This document shows, one piece after another, positions 36,301 through 51,300 of a stretch of 64,000 nucleotides of DNA. How positions within the stretch are numbered: position 1 is the first letter of the stretch; each line of letters begins with the position of its first letter. The DNA is from Apoda limacodes (lineage: Eukaryota > Arthropoda > Insecta > Lepidoptera > Limacodidae), in the NCBI GenBank assembly GCA_946406115.1, contig OX291555.1, positions 13,906,001 to 13,970,000 on the forward strand, given 5' to 3'. The position numbers and the translations under genes are program-made. The notes beneath the pieces were generated by a model. That model did no database searches, was not told the origin of the DNA, and saw nothing but the letters and a program-made list of their open reading frames with translations.

Positions 36301-39300
36301 AGCGCGCGTCCGGTTAGTTAGTTAAGGAGGTGCTCCATACGCCTAAACCCCGTAATGTATAATATTTAAAAAAATGTTTGAATAAAATAATACTACACAC
36401 TTAATAACATTACATCATAATTTTTAATACATCGAAAACTAAAAAAAAATTGCCTACATAAAATAACATTATAATTTAATAGGTATGCAAATATCTCTAT
36501 AATATGGTATTAGAAATTTTCTTAATTTTTATCTATATCAATTTATTGTACTAATAAAAAAATCTAATTTCCCATTAATAATATTTTTCTAGTGTTTTTG
36601 TTCAACTCTAAATTATTTTTGTAAATAACCTCTTCCGGTAATGGAGGCGGCGCGCCCTTTTTACCCTTCTTAGGTTTCGGGTTCTTCTTTTTCTTAGCCT
36701 TGGGATCACCCGTGGCCACTAAATTCTTAGCAAATCTTTCACAACTGCATTTGGGTACTGGTTTTTCATTCTGTAATGTTGTCAAACAACGTTTCAGGCG
36801 TACTTACTTTTTCTATTTTTTTTAGTAGGGACCCTAAAAGTCAATTATCAAGGAAATTTTATAAGATTATAAAACTTGGCAGATGCTCATAAGGTAAAAC
36901 CAAGTTGATTTAGCCCAGTTACCCTCGGTTCCCCCCACCTGGGGTATACCAATATTGTTATAGTAGCTTGCTTGGATCTTGTAGGTTTTTTTTCCGACGC
37001 CTGGCGGAGGCGCTTTTCGAGAAAGCCCCTCCCCACCCAAGGAGGGGGGAACCAAGCTAAATCAACTTGGTTTTACTTAAGTGAATATCTGTGCCAAGTT
37101 TCATGTTTTCATCACGATGTGCAAGGTCATGGGGCTTAGGTCAAGGTGGACGTGGAAGGTAGCCGGAAGCGCCTGGATGAAAAAGGCAAAAGACCGAATG
37201 TGTTTAAGAAAGGCCTGTGTCTAACAGTGTACTACACAGGCTGTCAGTATACTAATTGTATACATTTGTGTTTACCAATATTCTTATGTGACAAGACATA
37301 TCTATTTAATATTAAAAAAAAATATAAAAATATAAAAGGGCGAGTATATAAAACTTAGTCATGTATACTTACTATTGGTTTAAACCTCCTTGGTTTATTA
37401 AGAACAATGAATTAAGTCCAAACACATAACTAGTTCCGTATGACCAATAACAATTCTTCGTACATTACTAGTATTGTGACTTGGTAATGTACGAAGAATC
37501 AATTATTCTTGTAGTATACCTACTATTGGTTTAAACCTCCTTGGTTTAATAAGAAGAACGAATAAAGTCCAAACACATTACTAGCTCCGTATGACAAATA
37601 ACAATTCTTCGTACATTACTAGTATTGTGACTTGGTAATGTACGAAGAATCAATTATTCTTCGTACATTTACTAGGTTCTGTATAACGAAATTCTATGTA
37701 CATTACGTGTTATGTAACTTGGTAATGTACGAAGAACGAGGGAAAAAAGCTAGTGTTTTAGCAACTCCTAATAGTTACCGGCCTGATAGTATTTCGTGCG
37801 ACAGAGACGACGCTCTACAAAGCCGAAGCTAGTCGAGTACCTCTTTCTAAAGTTCGATGCGTACTATTTATAACTTATTGTAATGAGTTAGTAGTCTTTG
37901 TATGTAATGGTGAAGTTTTAGAGAGTGTGTTTTTTTTTATCTGTTCCTCAATATTGTATTTTCGTGAATGTATACAACTTACTTCTGCGATTTTCTTTGC
38001 GAGAGCTTCCGCCTTGTTTACAATTGCATTGGCAATTTTATTTGAATCATCTGCTACTATCTGTAATATACAGAAAAAATAGTTTTCACACAGCGCTATC
38101 TAAAACCAAACCAATCAAAGCAAGGCTTGTACTATGAATACCAGACGACGGTCACAAATACATATATACCCATGGATTACATATATTATATTATGCATAG
38201 AAGAAACCCAGAATCAAATACATCACATAATCGTTTATCCTATGCGGGGATCGAACCCACTCCCTAGGTTTATCAGGCAGTAACACTCCCGCCTGAGTCA
38301 CTTATGCAGGTAAGAATTTACCATCTTATCATGCGAAAATGGCGAAACACATCATTTTCAATTTGCAAAAAGTAAAAGTCTAGCAACTTTCATGGTTTTA
38401 TTAACGAAAATAACCAGATATCCACAGAAAATACGATCCTCTACCTACTACGTCTTGTTTTACGAAATCTATTAAATACTTACTATACTATACTTAATTT
38501 TCAACCCAGAAGCCATTTGTCATACTTATATTTCATTTCATACGAAATCACTATATCTGTTTTACATATCAAGGGATAAATTTCTCTTATAGTAATGTCA
38601 TAAAAGTCTAACCCCAGCAGTTTTAGCTTTGGGTAGATAAATTAGTATCGATTCACACTTTAGTGCCATCACAATTTTGCTCTCAGTCCGGAATGAAAAT
38701 AAAGAATATTTCATTCTGTATGTGCAAATTCATAACATCCCTTGTAGCGAGTGAAGTATTTTATTTTGTATATGTAGTGTGTTATTAGCTTTAAATTACC
38801 CTTTTGCGTGTTATGTCAAAATCATTGTAAAATTATATATCCATACAGGCATGGAATGCCATATTCATTTACGTCAACAGTCTTTTAAATCTGATTTTTA
38901 AAAAGATGACAGATGGAAAAATATTCAAAGTGAGTCTGGTTGAGATTTTCTCAAAGGAAGATATAAAAAATATAAATTTGAAATTTTATATAGATACAGA
39001 TAATTTATTATTTTACCTGGTGCAACTTTATCGGCGTGGACCATATATAAGAACCTGTGCTTGGGAATAGATTCGATCAAAAGGAAAACACATAAGGTGG
39101 TTTGATTTCCTGGATTATCTGTCGACGGTTTGTGAGTTACCCCATAAATCACACAGAAGGTAACATATTTCTGTTTTATTAGTAAGGTCTACGAAGATCT
39201 TGATTTTTTGTGGATTGGGCCTTTTTGCCTTTATCGAATTCCCTTTTCCGTATCCTGAAAATTCGGGAATATATGGAGTTGACATAGATTGTCGTAAACC

Positions 39301-42300
39301 ATAGGATTAATCACGTCGTACCACGATTTGCCAACTTTGGCGATAATAGAGTCGACCGGGGTAAAAATTGTAATACGGTCGTCAAAGTAAGAAAAGACGG
39401 CAAAATGAATAATTTCCGAAACGAAGAAGTTAAATTGTGTATGGCATAAAAGGGTTTAACTTAATTAATTTTTGTATAGTGATCGTATAAGGAACTATAA
39501 TAAAATTGTATTTACGAACTACACCTATTTTTCATTTATCTTCCCCTAGGGAATTTAGTCTTCACACCCTATGAGTCAAGTTCCGGTCGAAACCCACTCC
39601 TGGGCTAAGTTCAGAACATCAGGACAAACTTTAACCGGACGCAATTCGGATCGTCAAAGCTGTGCACAACAGTAGTCCAACGTCAGTCTATAGAAAATGT
39701 CAGTTTGACGTTTGTAAATAGATCGTTCAGAACCTTACAATGCTTGTTGAGAATATTTTACCAGACCGAGATCACACCGAGATCGGACCGAGAAGAACTG
39801 TGATCGGCACTAGAGTGTGGTCCTACCCTTAGACATGGACAGTCAGGACATATCTTTGTAATATTTCCTTGCAGAATTGTTACTTTTCTTGAAATTACTA
39901 CTTCAGCAATATACCTCACTTATGCTGTTAAGAGTATATTTACTTACCTTATCTTTAAATTCAATAACCATCTTAAAAGGATCCACAAGAGGTCCTTGGA
40001 AAGTCACAATTTTTTTTTCAAATTTTTCGTCTTTTTGTTCTACAAATACTTCTTCAGCGCCTTTTTTATTATCTTTTTTGTCACCCTTTTTATCACCTTT
40101 TTTATCTGCTTTCTTATCAGTTATGGGTTCAGTTGGGGGTTTGTTCTCTGTAGGGGGTTGGTCCCCAGTTGGGGTTTTGGTTTCGGGTTGTGGTTCAGGA
40201 GGGGCTTCAGTATCAGATTTCTTTTCAGTTTTGGTATCTCCTGCGTTGTTGGGTTTCAAAGATACTGGTTCTCCAGCTGACAGGGAGAGGTCACATTTAT
40301 TTGACCATAAACATATCTGAAAAAAAAATACTTAAAAATAAGTATTGCCTTACATTATTTAATTATGTATTGTGTACTTCATAAATAAATAAAAAAATGT
40401 AATAAGTGGTGAGCCTATCGCGGTACCTACCAGACACAACCAGACCAAAGACTACTATGCAATTTACAAAAATGTATATAAATTATGGTTTCCCCCACCG
40501 GAAATCCAACCCAAGACACATATTCACGGGTGGAATAATCTCCGTTAAACACGCCGGCACGTAAGTCTAGCGATGACCTTGAATGCGCAGAATTTTTAGA
40601 TGCGTCTGATGTAGGAGCGCGTTGTACGAGGGGTGCGAGAGGTGCACTGCACTACCTCCCAAATCATCATCAACACAGCCTCACGAAACTGGTTTTACCG
40701 AAATTGCAAAAGTAGGTGAACCGGGTTAACAAAAACTTTTTTTTTATTTTGAATTATTTATTATGTTTAAGATTTGTCAGAATCGAACTTTCTTCTATTA
40801 TAAAAATTTTTTTTTTGTTTGTTTCTACACTATTTATCTAATTTCCCTGAAACTTTGGTGAGTTTTAGTGCACATGACCAAATTCACAAAGAAACAAAAT
40901 GCTGTTCAACTGCATTAAAATCGTAAAACCAGTTTTATAACATACCTCCGGTTTTTGACCTCTAGTTATGACGCGTTATAGACTTCATAATTATGTGTAC
41001 TGGCGGCCACAAATTCCTTTACATAAAATTATCAATCAGAGTATTGATATTTTATTTTGTATTGTGTGTTGTACTGTGTTTTCCACAATGTTATTATTAT
41101 TTAGACAGACCAGAAAAAATTTAACAGATTTCGTTTTAATTTAAAAAGAGAGCAAGGAAATAGATAAAGTTTAAAATAGGTTACAAAACAACTAATAAAA
41201 CATATTACAGTGCAACAAACTTTTCTGACCCAGCGCGCGGTCAAAAATCACATATTCACATCACATATCATTACAGATGCCGTATTGAAATGGTGTGAAA
41301 TTACAACGACACTAGCGACCAAGGCTAGATAAGATTTTTCACTGTACATAATTTTGTAATTACATAAAGCCTTGAAAAAACTTCACAGCATATATTATAG
41401 TAAAAAATAAAGTTTTGCCTTGTCCGTCTGTTCATATGTTAAACCGTTATATTTTATTTCCGTCATATTCACACTGATTCTAAATCGAACTTTGATATTT
41501 TTTTTTTTTACTTTATTGCGGGGAGTATCTGCGAATAGGTGATAAAAATCATTTAAGGTCTTACAATAAATAAAACTTAATAAAGTTATGCACTAGACAA
41601 TAGAAAGTTTAACAACTTATATATTTTCAACAATCCTTCAGATTCTGTTTTTAGTTGTGAAATAATATTTCCACAAAAATGCGTATTTACACGATCTAGC
41701 CTTATCTATATGGCGCTGCAGTCGGTATCATGCATGACTACGTCTGCCTGGTCAGCTAGTGTTTAATATGTTTTTACAATTGATAGATAAAATATTTTAA
41801 CAAAAATATCTGTTATCATAAATTAAAAACTATTGCATGCGCGACAGTACTCATGTGCAAACGTCCCCTTCACGTTTCGCCTACCTAGACTTATGTACCG
41901 CGGCCTATACTACTAGACCGATTCTATAAATCATTTTTTATTTAAAAACTACAATACTCCAGAGGAATACAGGCAATGTTTTAGGGCTTCGCGGGATAAT
42001 TCACAGCCTAGAGTATTAGCGAGCGTGGCGTACTCCCAAGTTTAGGTATGAATGAAATTCCGTGAATGGCGCGCACTCACCGTAATGAAACGTGTGATAT
42101 CGAAGCCGCGCTCCGCCATAGTCGTCAGTTCACGTACAGTCGCAACCCTAGCAGCATGGGCGCACCTGACACGTGACGTTATTATACCGAGCGGTTTAGT
42201 ATAATATACTCTCCAATTACTTTTATGATTTTAGGTATATATCTGTTGGTATTTACGCGTGTTGAACGGATGTAAATCTTTTATACGCTGGTACTATTAC

Positions 42301-45300
42301 TTATTTTCCGATATAGTTTACCTTTAATAAAGTAATAATATCCGCTTTCCGCTGTTCAGGCTCGCTTTCGGGAAGCATCTCGAGTAGTTTGGTCGCGACC
42401 ACGCACATCGGCTCGACGCTCGACGCAAACGATTCGTCTTTTTGCACAGCGAAAGGATCATAACCTTGAAGATCGCTGGAAAACACACAAAATATAACGT
42501 TACACCTTGAAAACCTGAATTCGATGATGATTCACGACTGATAGGACATATAAAAACCACTTAGTCCAGGATCACTATTAGGAGCAGTGTTTGCGGCGAT
42601 AGGATCATCACCTGTCATGCAGTTGGTAAAAAGAGACTGATCTTCGCATTATAATGGCGTTTGTCCAGCCATTGGTTGTCCCCGTCCCGGGGATTGAAGC
42701 TGAAGATACACATACATACATATTACAAAGAAACCCTACTGCTCTGGTCGTACTATGTTTGTACTATGTTAATAGCGCAGCTTATATATTCATTTCATTT
42801 ATACAGTCGGCCATTCTGTATATAATACTTCACGTTTATATCCCCAGAAGGGGCTAACAGTGGCTGGATACATACCCATATTATGTGGGAGACAGACTCT
42901 TTTTACCAACCACTTCAGTTCTGCTTGACAGGGGGTAAGAATATCGCCCCGACACTGCTGGAGGCAGTATATCTGGACTAAGGTGGCTTTATATACATAT
43001 ATCCTATACGTCATAAATTACCAGCTTTAAAGTAATCAGCAGTAAAAAAAGCCTAGGTACAGAATAATATACCCCCATTGCCAGATCCTGACGAAATATA
43101 AAAATTAAGTCAGGATTGGCCAGACTATTATTAACTCTGTGTCTTATACTTACTGCAATTGAAAACCTTCCCAAAGCCTGGCGTAGACATAGCACTCGCT
43201 GAAGACCCAGGTGTTGGTAAAGTAGTACGGATGCTGTAGCTCCTCCAGCCACTTGTTCCATTCTCTCGTGTACGGCGTGTTCAAAGTGAAAGGTACGTAC
43301 TTCTTGTTCGTAATAAGATCATTCTTGAGCTTCGCTATGAAGTGGATCGTATGGGTTTTATTCTGACGGAAGAAGAAAGAGAAAGTTAATTTGGGTCACA
43401 CAAGCAACAATGCAACAAAAATAACAAAAAAGTTGGACTCACGCACAAAGGGATTATTGCACCTGAAAAAGTTGTTGGAGATAAAGAAGTAAAAGTGCCT
43501 TTATTTGAGGGATGTAACTATACCAATATATCAGTAATGCCGATATATCATTTCAGATACTTTGATATATTATTGCAGCAGTGACTCTACCGTTTTTAAA
43601 CGAACAATTTTAATGCCAATCCAAATGAAAATAGATCTTAATGCAAATAAGCTTGTTAGAGTCGAAGCCCTTTTTTCTACAGCAGACCTAGTATAGAACG
43701 ATCTATGGATTATAATCATAATTTGAAAAATACTCTGATTTTCGAAAACACAATAAATGACTGAAACATCATTGAATTGCTTAACAATAATTTAAAACTT
43801 GTTTATAATCAACTTTGCTTTTTGTTCATTAATAAAAAGTTGCGTTAAATTGATTTTAATATCATCATATCGACAAAATTATGATTCGTTACATTCCTGC
43901 TTTTGTTAATCTAATACCTTTAAACGAGCAATTCTTGTATATCTGAATCTCGGAAACGGCTCGAACGATTTTCATGAAATTCAGTACGCAGGGGGTTTCG
44001 GGGGCGATAAATTGATCTAGCTAGGTTTCATTTCCAGAAAACGTCGTTTTATCCGTGTTTTATGATAAACCGAAAAATATGACTCTTCCTGACAAATATT
44101 GGCGAGTAGTAATACTTTTATTTTTATTGACACAGCAACGATAAAGCTACTTGATAATAGATGGCGTTGTTAAGCTACTTTACAATAGATGGCGTTGTTA
44201 AAAATAAAACGAGCGTAGCTCGGTTCTCCAGGTACTAATTAATTACATTATTTACAAAAAAATCTTACATATATAAAAAAAAATATTTTCGCATAATTTA
44301 ATTTTCATAAATCTCATATTATTAGTCTTTTCAGCAACTCGTTACATGAAGTATGAATTTGCAACAATAAGCCACGAATTTGCAACAAGTTAACCTTACT
44401 GAAAAGAGAGGCGATACACTTCCGCTAGATGGCGCTTTCTTAATAAAAAAATGGCGCTTCGGTTTTTCCGCGTAATCTACCTGAAATTATTTTTTGCAGA
44501 AGTAAACAGCGTCTTGTAACATTGATGAGTGCCGCGAAGTGGCTAGCTGGTTATATATATATATATTCTACTGTACGTGTGTAGTCACTGTACTCCTCCT
44601 AAATGGCTAGACCGATTTTAATAATTTTTTTTTTATATGTTCCGGTGGCGCCCTGCATGGTTTAGATTCACAAATCAACCCTACAGGTGACGCTGCAGTC
44701 GGTATCATGCATGCGAACGTCCGCCCGGTCAGCTAATAGCTAATAAAATGTGCAAACAAAACACGGTTATATGACACACCTTCGCTTGTTGTTTATATAA
44801 ATTTCACATTTCGATCTCCCACCAAATTTTTTTTTTTTTTGCTTAGCCGCGGGGCAAACAAATTCTAAAACTGTACATTTCAAGTTTTTAGCAATAGAAA
44901 TACAAAGACATACAGAGACACAGATACCAAGGCCCTATTATAAAGGTTCATTTTACCATTTTAGTATGAAATCTAAATACAAATCCTTCCTTTACCACAT
45001 TCTCAACACTAGGCTCTTCTTCAACTTGCCCTTTATTCTTTTTCTGTGCCGCTTTCTGAGCTTCCTCTTCTCTCTTCTTTCTCTCTTCTGCCTTTTTTTC
45101 ACTCTGAACAAAAATTAAACATATAAGTGGAACCCTATGACAAATTTAGCAAATAGACAATATGACAAGATAGATTTTGATTAAATTATTTATTATCTAT
45201 ACTAATTTTAAAAACATATAAAAAATATTTTTTTAAATTTAATTTTAATTTTTTTTTATTAAATTTACAATTTAAATGATCTCTGCAACTGCTGAACCGA

Positions 45301-48300
45301 TTCTAAAATTTCTGTTACTGATAGACTGCTACACTATCATTGAGTAACATAGGCTATATTCTGTTTTAATAAACATAATAGCTCAATGTTAAATATACAG
45401 AGGATGTATTCCCAACAAAATATCTTACCTCGGCTATTTCTCTTGCTAATCTATCGATAACTTTGGTCAATATTATTGGCAGCCTTTCCTTCAGCGAATA
45501 ATACGCAAAGCTCCTGAAAACACAATATATTAAATTGGCATTTTTAATATTTCAATAATTTATCTGAGAATGATACTTTTTTACTACTTATAAGTATCAA
45601 AAGCCATAGTTTAATTTATACCAACTTTTTTTTTTTAAAGTTTATTTAACTAGGTTTAAAAATTACACTGATTTCTATTTTTTTCTTTGCTTCTTATTCT
45701 TTTTTTTGGGCGTGGTCCTTTGTAAATAATTACTAAAGTGAAACTAACATGAACTCTTTTCATACAAATTGTGTTACACTAAATATATTCAATACCTGCT
45801 CAAGACACGAAATTATCACATATTGGTAGTTTCCATAGTCGTAAAAAACATATTCATCGAAAAAGTCAGTGAAAGATTTAATAACTACAGTTATATTACA
45901 TTATAATATATATATATATTTGACTCTCTCGCAGCCTAGTAGGTAGTGTTGCCGACTGCTGCGCAAAGGGGTGGGGGGGGTGGAGGTTCGAGTCCCGCAT
46001 TAGACAAACATTTATGTAATAAATAACATTTGTGTTTGTCTTTAGTCTGGGTGTATTTAGGTATAATATGTATATATTTACAAAAAAAAAAGTAATATAT
46101 GTATCTGTTACCCGTTGTCTGACACCCATAACACTAGCTCTGCTTACTTCGGGGCCAGACGGCGCTGTGTGTAATGTCCAAAAATATTTATTATTATTAT
46201 TTTATTAGCATTTAATCAGTTAAAAATATGATTTTTACAAAAACTGTATTTTTTAATAAGTCACTGGCATTCCATGAATGTTATTAATACTATATATATT
46301 AACTATTTTTATACTTAAGGAACGCACACATTTGTGCACACAAACGTCCCAAAATTTTATTACAATCGTTATAAAATTATAGGCAATAGTTATTTATTAT
46401 TCAATACACAATAATCTAAAAGGAAAAAGAAAAAAAAAAACAAAAAGTAACTCCGCCCGAACAGGGACTTGAACCCTGGACCCTTGGATTAAAAGTCCAA
46501 TGCTCTACCGACTGAGCTATCCGGGCTACGGTTAAAGGCGTGAAATTATTATACGTGTAAATAACATAAATAATATACGATACATAGTATTTTTTCAAGA
46601 GTACCTAATTTACAAACAAAAAAAAATTTATTATTATTCGATTCGTGCAAAATAATTGTGCTGATTCTATGAAAAAAATTTGTTATTAAAAGTTTGTTTC
46701 GAACGAAATATGGTTTTTTACTTTTTTTGGCGTTTTTTAGGGTTTCGTACACAAAGGGTATTTAGCTGAACCCTATTACTAAAACTCCGCTGTCCGTCCG
46801 TACGTCTGTCACCAGGCTGTATCTCATGAATCTTGATAGTTAGACAGTTGAAATTTTCACAGAAGATTTTTTTCTGTTGCCGCTATAATAACAAATACTC
46901 AAAACTAGAATAAAATAAATTTGGGGGCTCCCCTACAACAAACGTGATTTTGTTACTCGATTTTGCTTAATATTGATAACGGCAACAGGTAGATGCTTAA
47001 AATATTTTACAGAATATTTAGTAATATAGGCACTTTAAAAATGAATAGTTAAATTAAAATAAAATAAATATTTAAGGGGGGGCTCCTATACAGCAACAGT
47101 GATTTTTTTGCCGTTTTTATAGATAATGGTACGGAACCCTTCGTGCGCGAGTCCGGCTCGCACTTGACCGATTTTTATTCCTAAAGGCCGTTGTAAACGA
47201 TGCGCAGTTGCTAATCATAAGTACCATAGAGGAAACAAATACTATTAGTACTTGCGCCAGCGTTCAAACGTAATGGGCTGATAGCTGAGGAATGGATGCC
47301 TATACAGAAAATAGAAGAAAATTGCCTGGAGGGAAAAATTTACTAATGCATGAAATGGCTTTAGAGGACAGTAGAAAATTTCAATTTTTTATTGGAGAGA
47401 ATCAGTGACAGATTCAGAAACCCTTATGAGAGAAACAATTCCGGCCTACCTATATTAAATTGCAAGTAACACTTGATGTCTTATGGCATTTTGCTTTGGG
47501 GTAAGGCAGCTGATACTGATACAGTCTTTATTTTGCAAAAGAGAGCAGTACGGTCAATTTATAAATTAGGACCTCGAATTTCTCTTAGGGAACTATTTAG
47601 GGAAATTGATATTTTAACTGTTCCTTGCCAATATATCTTTGCTTGTATAATGTATGTACGCCAAAATTGTCACTTATTTGCTAAAAATAGTGACCTCCAC
47701 AGTGTTAATACAAGGAATAAGGATAAATTGGTAGTTCCAAAATGTCGTCTTCAGAAGGTACATAGCTCTTTCGCAATACAAAGTATATTTTTCTACAATA
47801 AAATTCCAGAACATGTGGTTAATTTACCCTCAAATAAATTTAAAATATATGTCAAAGATAGTTTAATGAAAAAAGGTATTACAAAGTTGATGAATACTTA
47901 AATGACAAAAATGCTTGGAAAAATTAGAACTTAATTGATTTGTATTGGGGCATTTGAAATATTTTTTTTTTTTAAATTAAAACATTGTATATTATGTTAT
48001 TACCTAGTGTAAGGCTATATTGTATTTTTATATGATGTATAAAAGATTAACTAGTGAGTTTATTGCCGTTGCTTCTCGGTAGTAAAGCATTACGAACCTT
48101 CCAATTTCTCCTCTTATATTTTGTTCCTTTACCACACACATTGTAACTAGTAAAATCGAAGTTTTATTGGAGTTGCTTGAGTGTGTCATGCTCTCTCAAA
48201 GTTTCTCTGCGGTGGTGGCGTGTGTGTTGGGTCGTTACGTTCCCTAAAACATGGTTGAGCGAAGCAATGGCTGATTCATATGTCATACTCGTGAACGGGT

Positions 48301-51300
48301 GCCGCCTGTGGAGGCTGGTCTGCTCTTGCAAACTTCTTTGTATTCTTAGTATTTAGTCTTACTTTTTTGTTTTGTTTATTAATACTGTAAGACATTGATT
48401 ATTTCTTAGCGATGAATACATAAACTGTCTTTTGTTTATATTAGATACTTTTTTATGTTGTGCTTGTGCTTTATATTTCATGTTTTTTTATGTTTGTAAT
48501 GGAAAGTGTTCTTTTATGATAGGGAGGGCATTTTCCAATATTTTAATTGGACGCTGTAAGAGAAAGGGAGAAAAGAAATGCCCTTGCTGAGTTTCTTGCC
48601 GGTTCTTCTCAGTACAAGGTCTCCCGCCCTGTAGACTTACGAACCGATGGCGTAGTGACATTCATAAGTGCTCAATTATTGTAGCCTAAACTGAATAAAT
48701 TAAATTGAATTTGAATTTGAATTGAATTATCAGGCTACTAAACTAAACAGTTTTAGAAGTCTTCAAGATTTCTATAGGATAAGATTTAGAAAAAAAAAAC
48801 ATCATCACTGGCTAAACAAGAATGAACTGACACCAGTGCACAGGGGTAAGGCAGACGTAGCAGGGGCAAATGAGTTGCACTTGTGCAAGGACCAAAGCTA
48901 GTACAACTAAGCAACTTGCGCTGGCACTTTTACTAAGCAAAATATGTTTACACAATTTACGCAAGCTACTGCACATCATCTGCAATGGCCTTAAAACCTA
49001 ATGCCCAAATATTTACTTCTAATACTCAACTTTTCCTTGACAGGAAAATCCATTGTGTGAACAAACAATGTTATTACTTGAGGAATAAAAAAAAAAGACT
49101 TAGTTCAGACCGCGCTGGGCTGGAACCACTGCCACTCAGGACACGAGGCAGACAAAAAACCACTAGGTTACCACCAACTCTTTGCAATGGACTACATACA
49201 TTTGTAAGCTGTGACAACTTTTAATGGAAACTACCATGTGCAATTCCAACTTGCACTTGAACAGTTTTTTTAAATTAATTTATTAGGACATATAAAAAAA
49301 CATTAAAAATAATTTCAAAGCAAACTAAATCGAAATGCTGATTCAAACGTTTCTCATATATGGAAGCTAATATAAGATTTTGTTTCCCACACCAATTTAA
49401 AATGGGAGGCTAACATAGTGGCTTTACTATTCCACGCATTTAATGAGTCAGGTTGTGGTGTTAAGTAGGTTCTGCTAAATAATAGATTTTTTTGATGTTT
49501 GATTTCCCGGAAATATTTTTGCAAGTAACACCATTGGGCACTTTTACTTCATGTCTCAACTAGGCAATAAAGGTGAACTGATTTTTGCTTGAAAGTTTGT
49601 ACAAGAATAGATTTTTCCCTGGACAGCACAGCAGCAGCCCACTATTCATTTTGGTGGGAAGAGGGTGAGGGAGTAAACTGACTTTTTTTAAAAGATAGTA
49701 TCGGGAATGTAAAAGAACTAAGGATATGTTTAACCTAAATCAAGAGTTATAGATTAATAGTTATACAGGTTATACTCCAAGTTAATATGTCAAGGTGCTA
49801 AAGACAACTTAAGTTTTGGCACAGGTATAACTCAATGGACAAGAATAACAAAAAATAACTTCTATGTACAACTAGGTGAGTGTGCACAGATTCTTTTGGG
49901 AAGAAATCCCATGGCGAGGACCAAATTCTGCTAGGGCAAAGCAAATATACATGTATTCTAATCTTAGTCAGTACTTAATTAACATACTTCTTAACATCTT
50001 AAGCCTATTAATTTTAGTAGTGGATGGCTGTACAGTAATTTTAAGTTTCAAATTGGGCATGTGCAGCTGTACTGTTGGTCTCTTCATGTGTACTGGCATA
50101 ACTGGGGCCCAATATCCAGTGGCCCACTTTCCCCCCACATGGGTTTGGACAGTAGATTGGCAGCACTGTAGAAATCTCAGACAGTGCGCTGGTAGTACTA
50201 AAACTGCTTTTCAAGTATATATTGAAAAATGAAGAACTTATATCCTTATAAAGCCTTATAAACTAGAGCTGTATGTAGACCAAAACTATGATAAAGTTTA
50301 TTCAGAATGAATGAAAGCCTTAGATCTTTAAAAAATAAAACACAATTTCTTCATCTAGTATCCCCATTTTTCGTTCTGTAAAACACACTAACATTTTTCA
50401 ACTCACTATGCAGATTCTGAAAGGGACACAGTATTACAGAGGAACATTCAATTCAGTAAGTACTTTATTTACTCCTAAGATATATCACTTGCTAAGAAAC
50501 AAGCAGAAATAGCCTAACAGCCAATAAATGGTCAGAGTAACTAATGGGGCACTTGGGAAAAGTTGTCAAAAAAATTCCAAGTTTTTTTCCTAACCCACCC
50601 CTTTTGCACACCCCACCCAAAAAAAAAAAAAAAAACTGATATAACTTACTGTTTAAAGGTCCCCTGAAGAGGTAAACTGAGAGGTGTAATAGTATCCAAA
50701 AATTGTGGGGTTTGCTTTGCTTTTATGAAAGGCCCACCATATATAAATTCCGGATTTGTTTTATAATTTGGGTCCTTAACTATAGGCTTGGGTGGAGGTG
50801 GGGGAGGTTCTTCAGGTTCTTTAGGGACTTCCGGAACGGTTTTATTTTTTTTGTCTTTGCCTTTAGATGCGGACTTAGAAGGTGGAGATGGTGGTTGCGC
50901 TTGTTCAGGTTCTACCGGATTTGTTTTGTTTTTTTGGTCATTTACACCAGTAGGCACTGACTTAGGAGTTGATGGCTGTTCAGATTCTGTTGGGGTCGCA
51001 GAAGTTTTAGGCATGTTGGAAACCAAAATTTAATCCATCACTTCATTAATTTGTTTAGGAATTTCCTTTTGTTATTGTTTTGCGAAATGCATGGGGGATG
51101 CATGAAAATCGTCCGAAACCTGCCTGAATACCGGAAAATTTTGTAAATGTGACATTTGTTTTTGTTTGACTTTGACATTCATTAAAAGTGTTGCCCGTTG
51201 CCAACTCTGAATCAGGGATGTTAGATGCCAACTCAAAAATTATGGCATAGGCTTGTCAAAATTATGACACTTTAGAAAAAATTATGATACGAGTTGTATT

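Noticed and set aside
39877..40320. 147-codon plus-strand ORF
   Set aside because: Antisense shadow of ARMT1 exon 6, open because of its biased Lys/Pro codons.
46416..46598. 60-codon minus-strand ORF
   Set aside because: It is a translation through the tRNA-Lys gene.
49876..50232. 118-codon plus-strand ORF
   Set aside because: No recognisable domain, no splice or promoter context, lies in intron 1 in the antisense direction; probably chance.
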